Shown: piece after piece, positions 1 to 9,900 of the stretch
Numbering within the stretch: the first letter of the stretch is position 1
How the letters are laid out: every line of letters begins with the position of its first letter
From: Helochares maculicollis
Taxonomy: Eukaryota > Arthropoda > Insecta > Coleoptera > Hydrophilidae
NCBI GenBank assembly: GCA_033557835.1
Contig: JAWQRO010000145.1
Coordinates: forward strand, 1-52,493
DNA: 52,493 nt
Direction of reading: 5' to 3'
Notes under the pieces: generated by a model
The model's input: only the letters and a program-made list of their open reading frames with translations
Databases searched by the model: none
What the model was told of the DNA's origin: nothing
Made by a program: the position numbers and the translations under genes

Positions 1-792
1 TTACAAGTTCCAAAAGGCGCATGATCTTACACCAAAGCAGCAACAAGTTAGACTTGAGAGAGCGAAGGACTTGCTTTGCTTGGCCGAAAGCGGTCAATTT
101 CCGAACATCGTGTTTTTTGACGAGAAACATTTCCCAACTGAGCAATTTGTAAACTCTCAAAACGATAGGGTTTACTTGACCGAACGTTCATACGAGAATT
201 TGAGCCATCGGTTGATCACCAGAAAACAGCACCCGCCACAAATAATGGTTTGGGTCGCTGTAACCGCGGATGGGCGCTCTCCACTCGTTTTCATTGAGCC
301 TGACATCAAAGTAAATGCGACATATTATCGGGAAAATGTTCTGGAGGCTGCTTTGAAGCCTTGGGTAGACAAACATTACGGTCGCAGACAATGGACTTTT
401 CAACAAGACTTGGCGTCGTCTCACAAAGCGCGAGTAAACTAAGAATGGCTGAAAAACAATGTTCCGAACTTCATTTCGACCATACAATGTCTCTCGAATT
501 CACCAGACGCGAATCTAATGGATTATTCTCTATGGGCCATTTTGGAGAGCAATATCCGAGTTAAAAAATACACCAGCCTCGAGACGCTGAATAAAGCCAT
601 TGTCCGTGAGTGGGCCAAAATACCGGCAAATCACATTCGGGCAGCTTGCGATTCGTTTTTGGACCGTCTCACAGCCATGGTCAAGGCAAAAGGTGGTCAT
701 ATCGAAACCAAATAAATTGATTCTGAATTGTTGATTATTTTCACACATTCGTACTTTAAAATAAATAAAAGTACATCGAGTGCCCAACCCTG
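1..792 (+). mobile_element. maT-type (DD37D) Tc1/mariner transposon, 3' part, dead
   Basis: The frame from position 71 encodes the catalytic core of a Tc1/mariner-superfamily transposase: FFDEKHF (first Asp), QQDLASSHK (second Asp, codon 407-409) and SPDANLMDYSLW (third Asp, codon 521-523). Exactly 37 residues separate the second and third Asp, which is the signature of the maT clade. An in-frame TAA at 440-442 breaks the frame, and reading continues in the same frame to 715. The 5' part lies outside the window. The probable right end is the run ending CCCAACCCTG at 792, followed by TA. The element is inactive because of the stop. Confidence 0.8.
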
Positions 793-1098
793 TATAGCAC
801 TTGTGCCAAATATATGTAACGAAATCAGCTGATGAATAAAGTATAAAAAACAATGATAAATGTCAACCGATTTAAATGAAAGTTTGAAGTTGTGTTTATA
901 TATGTCCAAACTTCACAGAACATAAAATTTAAACAGATGTCGCTACTGGTTGCTGAAATATATCTTCAGTCCCGAAATTTATTTGCCACACTGTGTAATT
1001 GTCTGGCTACATCTCCCATAGTAACGGGACAGATGCAGTCACTATAGTTTTTTGTTTTCAATACTGGGAGCAAGTTAACATCTGGATTCAGCTGAAAT
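793..1098. other. AT-rich spacer, nothing recognised
   Basis: I see no coding potential, repeat or RNA gene between the maT element and the jockey remnant. Confidence 0.5.
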
Positions 1099-1860
1099 CT
1101 AGCTTCGAGATGGTCGGCAAAACGTCTGCCTTTTTTTGATTACTTTGTGCCCAGGTTTGATTTGCTTACGTATGGAGGAAACATGTTTTGTTGGACATTG
1201 CAGATAGCGTGTCGCTTTCCATACCCAGTGGGTCCAGTGGCCGTCAGGTGACGATTCTGGGCCGTAGTTATTAATAGTAGACCGTTCCAACAGTCTCAGT
1301 TCCCCAGTGAAACGAGTTATTGCTCTATTCAAATTAACCTTTTCCACAGGAGACCTGATTACGTGGTATCTATCCCGCAAACGTCGCTTTTTCGTCATCA
1401 TGTGTCGAATTTCTCTAGGATAGTTAATCTCTTGCGTTTTCCTTTTGAGGATAGAATTATTTTTCCATGCTCCCATTTGGATGGCCTCACTGAAGAGCTT
1501 GTTCTACTTGTTCTAGCGATTTGATTGGAACGTCAAGCTTTACCTCCGCTATTAACAAGTGGGTGAAAAACTCCCAATTGCGTAGGTTTATTTACCAGTA
1601 CTGGATTTTGTACTTTTGTACATGATGACGGTTTTACTCACTTTAAGCAAAACACCCGAGTGACCCGAACTAAGGTTTAAGCATCCTTTTTCATGTACTT
1701 TTTCGATGTACTCTGGTACAAAGTAGTAGTCGATAAATTTGGGTTGCTTGTTACCATCGGCCTGCCAATGAGTTAGTTTGCCGATCCAATCTGAACTTAA
1801 ATCCGAAAGCTCTTACCACTGTAAAAAAGGTTTTTGCCTTTAGTTAACGCTCTACTGGTT
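1099..1860 (-). mobile_element. Jockey-type non-LTR retrotransposon fragment (endonuclease to RT linker)
   Basis: Read on the minus strand, 1860-1500 carries a degraded end of an apurinic endonuclease-like domain (LTHWQADGNKQPKFIDYYFV, then a SGHSGVLL motif equivalent to the usual SDHSPV). 1476-1099 is open for 125 codons and holds the linker before the reverse transcriptase: IRHMMTKKRRLRDRY, VEKVNLNRAITR, WKATRYLQCPTKHVSSIRKQ. This order is typical of jockey pol proteins in insects. The RT catalytic motifs are absent and frames shift, so this is a relic. Confidence 0.75.
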
Positions 1861-2370
1861 TCTAAATGGACATATTTAGCTTTAAAAATGCCACTCACGA
1901 TACTTAGTAAAACGCCTCGTGCTTCACCTTAGAGCAGCTAAAAATAAAGGAGCAATGTAATGTACTAGAAATTGTCCACAGCCTTGCTTGTGTGAATCAT
2001 AGATTTCCACCTTGTAGATCTTGATCTCTTTCATAATGATAATCAGGAGTCGCCCGTTACGTAAGCACTAGCTGCTGATCCAGAACTTAAGGAAAGTTAC
2101 GCTCATTTAAGAGAATTCACATGAAACCTGCTTCTGCTTGACCCATCAACCATTGTGACAAAACTTTTAAGACCCACGGAATGTATTTCCGACACACTGG
2201 TGTATTTAAAATCATGCTACTTTCTAGATCACTGTTTATGTACCCCACATTTAATATATCTCTTCCGACATCAATTCTTAAATCCGATGTGGCAAGTTTG
2301 ACGAGAGAATAAGGTAAAATCTTTGTCCAAACATTATCTGTAAAAAACCACGACTCTTCCAGTTTCATTA
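1861..2370. other. Unassigned stretch between transposon remnants
   Basis: A minus-strand frame of 87 codons (2380-2117) is open, but I recognise no motif in it. It may be further retroelement sequence upstream of the jockey fragment. Confidence 0.3.
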
Positions 2371-2800
2371 CTACATACAAGAACAGTCACATGGCGCACG
2401 CTTTGGACTGTAAAGAGGGTATTCATAAAGTTCCACTCCTATAATGTCCACATATTCGGTGTACATTTTCGTGCGCAGATCTGAAGCGTTGTCGTGGAGG
2501 AGAAACCAAGTGTCCGTTCTTCAATTTAGTTGACTATTCCTTTTGGAATCGATGGCTTTAGGTAGGCATATTTTAGTCAGTTCTTTATCCAAAACGACAC
2601 CCTCCGCAATTCCCCTCGATTTAAAAACTTTGTTTTGACTATTGGTCGGTACATCATAATAATACAAAAAAATCTCGTCACCTGTCACGATGATATTGGC
2701 ATCAAAACCTTGAATCATTTTTAACATCATGTTACACGTCATGACATTTTGATTTCAATCATACTATGATAAACAAACAAGGTTTCTTCACGTGCAAATT
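2370..2800 (-). mobile_element. mariner (DD34D) transposase remnant
   Basis: On the minus strand, 2742-2600 reads IIVTGDEIFLYYYDVPTNSQ, which corresponds to the first catalytic Asp block of mariner transposases (usually TGDETW). About 2520-2390 reads WFLLHDNASDL and VELYEYPLYSPKRAPCD, the second and third Asp blocks. Frames shift between the blocks, so it is dead. Terminal repeats were not located. Confidence 0.7.
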
Positions 2801-2939
2801 ATTGAACAGAATCTAATGGATTGCTGGTGCATTAAGGCCTTTAATATGTTCTATCTGCTCAAAGATTACTCTAGTGTCGTCAATTACAACAGCAATGTTC
2901 TTCTATGCTACTGACACTGGTGCTGGTTCTGCCCTTAAG

Positions 2940-3133
2940 AGTAAGAGGTTTACATAAGAGGCAAAATATACCAATCTCTACACCCAGTCACATGTCATTG
3001 ATCTGATCCGATATGGAATAGGGAGACCATAATGCAACGGCAGGGCTTAGGACTGCATACCGCTACTGGTAACACCAAAAGAAACACGGAGGGAAAGTTG
3101 CTAATTCCCTGAGTACCGAAACGGCTTAACTAC
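2940..3133 (+). repeat. LTR-like unit A, left part
   Basis: This segment aligns with 4923-5094: both contain TTTACACCCAG or close variants, ATATGGAATA, and end with GAGTACCGAAACGGCTTAACT. The unit resumes at about 4396-4557 after the mariner at 3136-4393, so that mariner inserted into it. Its class is uncertain; it could be part of an LTR element. Confidence 0.55.
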
Positions 3134-3135
3134 TA

Positions 3136-4393
3136 GGTTAGTTGAAAAGTTTGCGGAGCGAAGACTTTAATTCGTTGATAGAGCTACAATTTCGACTGCA
3201 TTCAAGGTCACTTGCTTCTAATAAACGCATCTGCAAATTTCAACTCATATGACTTGTCAGTGTCTTTTTATGACGCTTTGATGTTAGACGTGTCAACATA
3301 ATTTATCATGGAAAAAATTGAACATCGTGCGGTAATACAATTTTTAGTGAAAAAGGGTTTGAAGGCGATTTATAGTAAAATGGTGAATGTGTTAGGGGAT
3401 GCTGCTCCATCTAAAACAATGGTCTGTAAGTGGGCACTAGAACTTAAACGTGGTCGCACAAGCCTAGAAGATGATCCTCGTTGAAGACGTCCAAAAAGTG
3501 TGACCACTGAAGAAATGATTGATACCATTCATGATATGTTTGTGAATGACAGAAAGTTAACCTTGAGTGAGATTTCTAAGACCATGAATATCGCAACTGA
3601 ACGAATACTTCATATTTTGAAAGATGTGCTAGGCCTCAGATAGCTTTGTGCACGATGAGTGCCGCATTTCTTAAATTGTGATCAAAAACGACTTCGAGTG
3701 AATATTTCTAAGGAACATTTGAAGCTTTTTCAAAAAAATATTTTTTACGTCGTTTCGTCATTATGGATGAAACCTGGGTGTACCGCTGTGATCCCAAACT
3801 GCGACAACAAACCTCAGAGTGGACCGAGTCTGGTTGTTCCGCCCCAAAACAACCAAAATGGTCCAAATCACACAAAAAGGTTATGGCATCTGTTTTCTGG
3901 GATGCAAAGGGCATCGACTATCTTCAAACCGGTAAAACCATAGTAGGAGAGTATTATTCAAATCTGTTGGATAAGTTAAATACAAACATTAAAGAAAAAG
4001 AGACCTGGCTTGAAAAAGAAAAATCCTTTTCCATCAAGATAACGCGTCAGTTCACAAATGTGTTCAAAATATAGGCCAATTTGAACGATTTATGGTATGA
4101 ATTGATGGAATATCCGCCTTACTCTCCCGATCTAGCCCCTTCGGACTTCCATCTATTTCCAAATTTAAAAAATTTCTACTTGGAAAGCGTTTTTCCTCAA
4201 ATGAAGTAGTTGTAGCGACTGTGAACCAATATTTTGACGAGCTTCCAGAAAACCATTTTATAGATGGTATAACTGAATTGGAAAATTGTTGGAGAAAATG
4301 TATTGAAGTTATGCGAGAATACACTGAAGACTAAAGGTATTTTTTTAGTTTTGCCCCTTTTTTATCCTCGCTCCGCGAACTTTTCAACTAACC
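3136..4393 (+). mobile_element. mariner element with decayed transposase
   Basis: Terminal inverted repeats are visible: GGTTAGTTGAAAAGTTTGCG at the left, and its near-perfect reverse complement at the right end (4366-4393). A TA lies at each side (3134-3135 and 4394-4395). The transposase starts at 3309 (MEKIEHRAVIQFL) and contains KRGRTSLEDDPR, MDETWVY (first Asp), ASVFWDAKGIDYLQTGKT and, near the end, FIDGITELENCWRKC. Stops at about 3482 and 3642 and several frameshifts inactivate it. The second and third Asp blocks are readable only across frameshifts. The family is close to mariners with the SETMAR-like layout; the exact subfamily is not settled. Confidence 0.85.
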
Positions 4394-4395
4394 TA

Positions 4396-4560
4396 CTACC
4401 TACCTACCGTGGTAGCTGTTCGGATTATGGACGATGCCATTCTAGTAACTCGCATCATGGAGCAATATGACCGAGCGTTGTATTTTAGAAATCGTAGCTT
4501 GAAGTTTGGAAGTGAGGAAGTTTTCGCTGCTTCCTCTGCTGCCACATCGCCCTAGATGAA
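4396..4560 (+). repeat. LTR-like unit A, right part
   Basis: CATGGAGCAATATG and the roughly 100 bp after it match 5113-5215 closely, including AGAAATCGTAGCTTGA and TTTCCTCTGCTGC. With 2940-3133 it forms one copy of a unit that occurs intact at 4923-5215. Confidence 0.55.
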
Positions 4561-4922
4561 GCTTCACCTTCTTCTTGCACTGGACGACAACTTCCATTTG
4601 GCTATGGTAGGCAATGACCTGAGACCCATCGTATTGTCTTGGTAAAAGAGTACATTTTTCGTCTTCACATGAAAAACTATTTTCGTGAATTCCTCTTTCA
4701 AACGCCCCAGTTTGGCCATGCAACGATCGCTGTTTATGATGTAGCCTTTTTCGAAGTAGTTGACGCACAAAATTGCACGTTCTTTCCAAAATACGGACGT
4801 TATGAACTCGCCAGTTGACTATTTTTGGTGGCCGGATTAGGCGAATCATTCAGAATCACCGACGCGTTGTAGTTTTTAGTTCGCTGTCAGCAAATGCGGC
4901 ATCCGTTTCGAAAACAGCTTTC
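4560..4922 (-). mobile_element. mariner deletion derivative, copy 1
   Basis: On the minus strand the sequence reads TSVFWKERAILCVNYFEKGY, then IINSDRCMAKLGRLKEEF and KNVLFYQDN, the central region and second-Asp block of a mariner transposase. Immediately upstream comes an N-terminal segment (equivalent of HLLTADQK). The block that should carry the first catalytic Asp (DETW) is missing. The same junction occurs in the copy at 10943-11420. The unit-B repeat starting at about 4923 truncates the element. Confidence 0.7.
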
Positions 4923-5215
4923 TGATGTAAAATATATCAATCTTTACACCCAGACGTGTCAGTGATCCGATCCTATATGGAATAAGGAGACAACAAGGCA
5001 CGGCAGGATTTAGGACAGCATATCGCCACTGGTGAGAGCAGTAGAAAGGACGAAGGAAAAGTTACTATTTCCCAGAGTACCGAAACGGCTTAACTGGGAA
5101 CTGGGAACGGACTTCATGGAGCAATATGGGCGAGCGTTGGATTTTAGAAATCGTAGCTTGAGGTTTGGAATCGAGGAACTTTTCCCTGTTTCCTCTGCTG
5201 CTACGTCGCTCGTCT
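4923..5215 (+). repeat. LTR-like unit B
   Basis: Second copy of the unit described for 2940-3133 plus 4396-4560, here uninterrupted. It contains a short frame MEQYGRALDFRNRSLRF, but I do not recognise a protein in it. Confidence 0.55.
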
Positions 5216-6150
5216 TAGCAGAAAAGTTACTAGTTCCGTCTAGGTGTAAATCAAAGGTCGTGCCTGGCAGTCATTTAACGTCATATCGATAAAACAACGA
5301 AGAAAATGACGCTGGTGTACATGCAAGTGATTGCAAACGCCTTGCAATCCCAAGGTGGCGCATTGGCTTGGATCTTCTGGATTGGCAGATAGTGAGGCGA
5401 ATGATTGCTCTAACAGAACGCACCGGAACGGCCCATGGGACCACGAGGGACAGTGGATGACTTCTTCTTATTCACTGCGGGTTGTACGAGGGACGATGCT
5501 GGCAGCCATCGTTATTATCAGGCGAGCAAGGAACACCAGGAGATATGCCCAACTATGCTGGGATAGAACCAGTGAAGACAAATGTGTTCTTGCGGACTAT
5601 CGTCCATGGCCGGGAACAAACAGGCGCATAGGCACTAATTGCCATAGCTGGCCATCGCATCTAGAAACGGAACGCAACCTTGTGTTTTAAGGGATTGAAC
5701 TATAATAGATACAGTTCAAATCGGCAAAGAAATAACATTCGGTGTCATCCTTTGTGATGTTGACGAGTTCAGTATAGGAAGATATAACGCACTGCAACCG
5801 CGGCAAGTTCCGGAATGTAATTACAAGAGTCGTGGGAACTAATCATCACTAACACTCCCGTTCGAGGAGTCAATTGCGAAGGGCGCGAGAAACCGTAACA
5901 GTGACCACCAGATAATAGGCCAAGGTCAGGAAAGACACCCTTTTTAAGAAGATTCGATGCAAGACAACAAGACAGGAGGTCAGTAGGGCAATTGTCGAAC
6001 TGAGGTGAAACATTAATAAATAGTAGACACAAATAGCTGTAAATATTGTAAATACTAGTAACTAAGTACGAAATAAATAAGCGGCGTTTTTATGGTAGAT
6101 TATGTCCATCCTGGATGGAAATCGTAACAATACATTCAATTTGGTGTTTA
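5216..6150 (+). repeat. Probable retroelement-derived sequence, unclassified
   Basis: GC-richer than its surroundings and continuous with unit B. It has a frame of 119 codons (5331-5690) without a recognisable domain. It ends near a polyadenylation-like AATAAATAAGCGGC at about 6071. This fits a decayed LTR retrotransposon tail, but no RT, integrase or protease motif is visible. Confidence 0.3.
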
Positions 6151-6710
6151 ATTTTTTAATGAAAAACAAACGGAACGTTAAGTGTTACACTATCTTCTGT
6201 ACTTGAGTTGGTTTTCAAAATAATGTTTGGTCTGGGCTAAACAAGGAAGAGCGCTTGGTAAAACTAAAGGTTATCATAAACAACAATAACAACCTCTCAA
6301 CGACTTACGCTCTATAAATATCTAAATATGTAAATAAAACAGCAAATTAGAATTAAAAGTGTACCTCCCTTTCCCCCCAGGTTCCGGACCACGCTCACCA
6401 AAAGAGAAGTAAAAAGATAAAGCACATATCAATGACTCTACTGTTTAAATTCATACCGAACGATAAGTACTTCTCTAAAATGATAAAAGCTATTATTCAT
6501 AACAAGATAATAAGACTTCGGACAGGGAAAACATGCCAGTTAGTTGCTGTCAGTGGCCGTTTAGAACATGTGCTGCGTCTAATTATACGAATACTGGCGT
6601 TTCTTATACATTTGGCTTCAGTCAAATTAGATCGACACCCAGCGAAAGACAGCGCGCGCGATTCCGATTAAAACCCGGGACAAAGCCAAAAACTCCAGTC
6701 TTAAAAAACA
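6151..6710 (+). promoter_or_regulatory. Probable promoter and 5' UTR region of the eiger-like gene
   Basis: The 560 bp upstream of the start codon at 6711 carry no transposon motif. A TATAAATA lies at 6313-6320, and the start codon is preceded by AAAACA, which suits insect initiation. An open frame at 6432-6671 overlaps this region but looks like chance. The transcription start cannot be fixed. Confidence 0.3.
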
Positions 6711-6926
6711 ATGAAGAGCTACGAAGAAATCCAGCCCCAGAGCCCTTCGCCCTGCTTGTCCCCTCGAGTTACCTTTCTGAAGTACACCTTAGTCTTCATA
6801 TTGTGCGGGATTGCCTTCGGATTTTTTGCGTTCTGCATCAACAAAATCCACGATTTAGAAAGTCGGATCCGCAGACTGGAAAAGCTAGAATTGAGTTACG
6901 CCGAAAATAAAGTTGCGGATACTGCA
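6711..6926 (+). CDS. egr: egr exon 1 (cytoplasmic tail, membrane anchor, coiled coil)
   Basis: Starts MKSYEEIQPQ and ends DTA at the donor GTAAGT (6927). It encodes 72 residues. The membrane segment is flanked by basic residues on the N-terminal side, as expected for a type II protein. Reading through the donor would stop after five more codons. Confidence 0.85.
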
Positions 6927-9900
6927 GTAAGTAAACTGTGTGCATGAGTAACAAATGACTAGTTTGTGGTTGCACTCATTTGTTTATTTAGATAAGCAAT
7001 GCTTACGGATTTAGACGGATAGGCTTGCTTGATTCAGAAGTTATCAGATGCGTAGCATTAATAATAAGGCCGCGCTTTAAATTCAAACTTGGATCGGCTG
7101 GAAACGGGGCGTCAATCAGATTGAATGTTTATTCGTTTAGCAGGAATCGATTGCAAAACTCGATTATGATTCGATCGGGAGAGATTCGATTAAGAATCGA
7201 TTTGGAAAAATTCGATTAGGAATCGATGTGGAAATGCGTTGACAATTGCTCTCTTAAGAATCCTGGCTGGTAATTTGAGAAGTTATTGGAAAATTCGCGC
7301 AAATGGCATTTGTGAATTTGGTCTACGAACATTCGATAGTAAAAGCATCTACTTGCATATTCGATTTGGTTTACTTGAATATTCGATTTATTCCAGTAGC
7401 AAACTTGATGTAAAAAACATCGATTTAATTTAAAAATGAGATTTCCAGCTGTGAGAATTACGTAGACCGTAAAAATTTCCAAAAATTCATGCGTTCTCTC
7501 CCGCTTTAATATTTATACACGTGCTGGCGCCAATCATAATTTGTCATCTATTTCGGTATGTTTTGCCAGTATTTGCGTCTGATTGATTTATTCGGCTTAC
7601 TTAGCGCTTTATATCAACGGAATTTATAGCCGCTGCTGCAAACAGCCGTCCGATGCACATATTTTCGACGTTAAGTTCGCCCTTCAACAATATCTTAATT
7701 GCTTTCGCTTCCTGTGGCAATTATTTTTTAATTAACTTCAATTAAAACGTCACTTTGCACCCATGTCTTCTCCAGCCTACGCATCTTATATAAACAAGGA
7801 CCGATTCTTTTTCGACTCGCGTCATTAATAATGGGGAAAATAACGAGCTGCTGTTGGGGATTACCATGAGATTTGTAGGCCAAGCGATATCTTTTAGTGT
7901 AACTTCCGAAGGGGTTTCCAAATTATCTAGTGCACAGGCGACAACAAAAAATCGATATCTTATTTTCGATTCTTCCGGCGCCTGAGTCAAAATATCCTAT
8001 TTTCAGGAATTACAATATTTAGCGTTTAATGCCATAAGGAAGTAATTCGAGCATGGGAGTAAATTTTAAAGGAGGGCGACTGAAAGCACACTAGATTTGC
8101 TTTGATTCATTATCGATTATTGTTAGATTTTCAAAGAATCAATTACGGACTCTCATTCGATCAGATAACGCCATCTTACAATGGATCAAGAAGGCGACGT
8201 TTCCTACCGCATTACAGTTTCCTGTATCGTCCCAGCAGCACAGATATAGTTGAATCGGCTACTAATGTCAAGAACAAACCGCACGCAACATTTCGATAAT
8301 AGCAAATACCTGCAGCTCCAGTTTTTATGATTGTTTCGATTAAATCGGCTAAAATACGAATATATCTTGCACCACATTTATTCTCTAATTAATGATGGTA
8401 TAGCCAACAGCGCCAAAGCTTTATTGGTGCCGAACCTAAAAACTATATATCCGAGTTGTTTAATAATATATTTTAATTATGATTTCTTTTTGTGCTAAAA
8501 TCACTAAAACACAAATGAACTCATACGTAATTGAGCGAGTTCATTTAAATCAGTCTCTGCAGTTTAAGATCAGGCAAACACTTTGTCGCGCGTTTCTAAA
8601 TGCCAGCGATTCGTCAATTAACGCTTTTGTTTACTTTAAGTAATTTGGTCCCTGAAAACATGCCTCTCACCAAATAAAACAATAGTCGTTATCCTATTGC
8701 CCGCAGCTTTGCTTACGTGTATTTTAGTTTATTTCTTCGTCACATTATTATTGGCTATGAAATGATTACATTTCTAACTGCATTCGCTAAATTATCGTTA
8801 CTGGTGCTACCAAGGCTTTAATTTGTAGCGTATATGCCAAACTTGTTTTAAAGATTCTCAATTTAGTCTCGTCTACGCCAGAGATTCAGTTTGGATCAAA
8901 CTCCTGAAGAGATTTATACTCGCATATATTTTATCCAGTCAAATTATGATCCCATTTGGCTTATTTGTAGCATCTGAGAGCATCAATATTTCTGCATAAG
9001 AACTTATTCACCTCTTTATTGTCTAAAACTGGCTTAATACCAGGTGCGCAAGCTTAAAATGTCGTTTTGTTGACAACAGATGGCGCAAGAAATTTATTGA
9101 AGTAACCTTTGGAACCCAAAGCGCCATTTTTTGGTAAGACTGCCCCCTACAAAACGTCATATTCGTTTAGTTGTTTACGAGTTAGTTGCATACTTCTTTT
9201 TCGTGTTAAACATGTTGAGTTTGGAGCAAGCAAAGAGCATTTGCAGCATGTAATGATTTTCCTGTTCAATCAAAAGAAAAAGGTATCGGAAAGTCATCGA
9301 ATTCTTGTAGAGACTTTCTGCGACCTTGCTCCAAGTGTCAAGACTTGTGAACGTTGGTTTCAACGTTTTAAAAGTGGCGATTTCAATGTTATTGTCAAAG
9401 AACGTGAAAATTGGCCAGAAAAGTTTGAAGACGACGAATTACAAGCATTATTGGACGAAGACGATACACAAACACAACAAATGATGGCGGAGCAGTTGAA
9501 TGTCACTCGGCAATCCACTTCCGATCGCCTGTGACCCATGGGGAACATCCAAAAGGTTGGAAAATGAGTTCCACACAAACTGAACGAACGGCAGATGGAA
9601 AGACGAAAAACTGTGTGCGAAATGCTGAATTTACGCCACAAAAAAAAAAGAGTTTTTTGAATCGGGTTGTAACTGGCGATGAAAAATGGATATATTTTGA
9701 GAATCCCAAATGTAAGAAATCGTGGGTAACGCTTCAACATCGAATACAAAATCGGATCGTTTTGGGAAGAAGACAATGCTGTGTGTGTTGTGGGATCATT
9801 AGGGAGTAATGTACTACGACCTTCTCAAACCCAGCGAAACAGTTAATGCCGTCCACTGCCGACAACAAATGATCAATTTAAGCCACGCATTAATGGAAAA

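Noticed and set aside
6432..6671. Upstream alternative start for egr
   Set aside because: Different frame from exon 1 with a stop before it; the ATG at 6711 directly precedes the membrane anchor.
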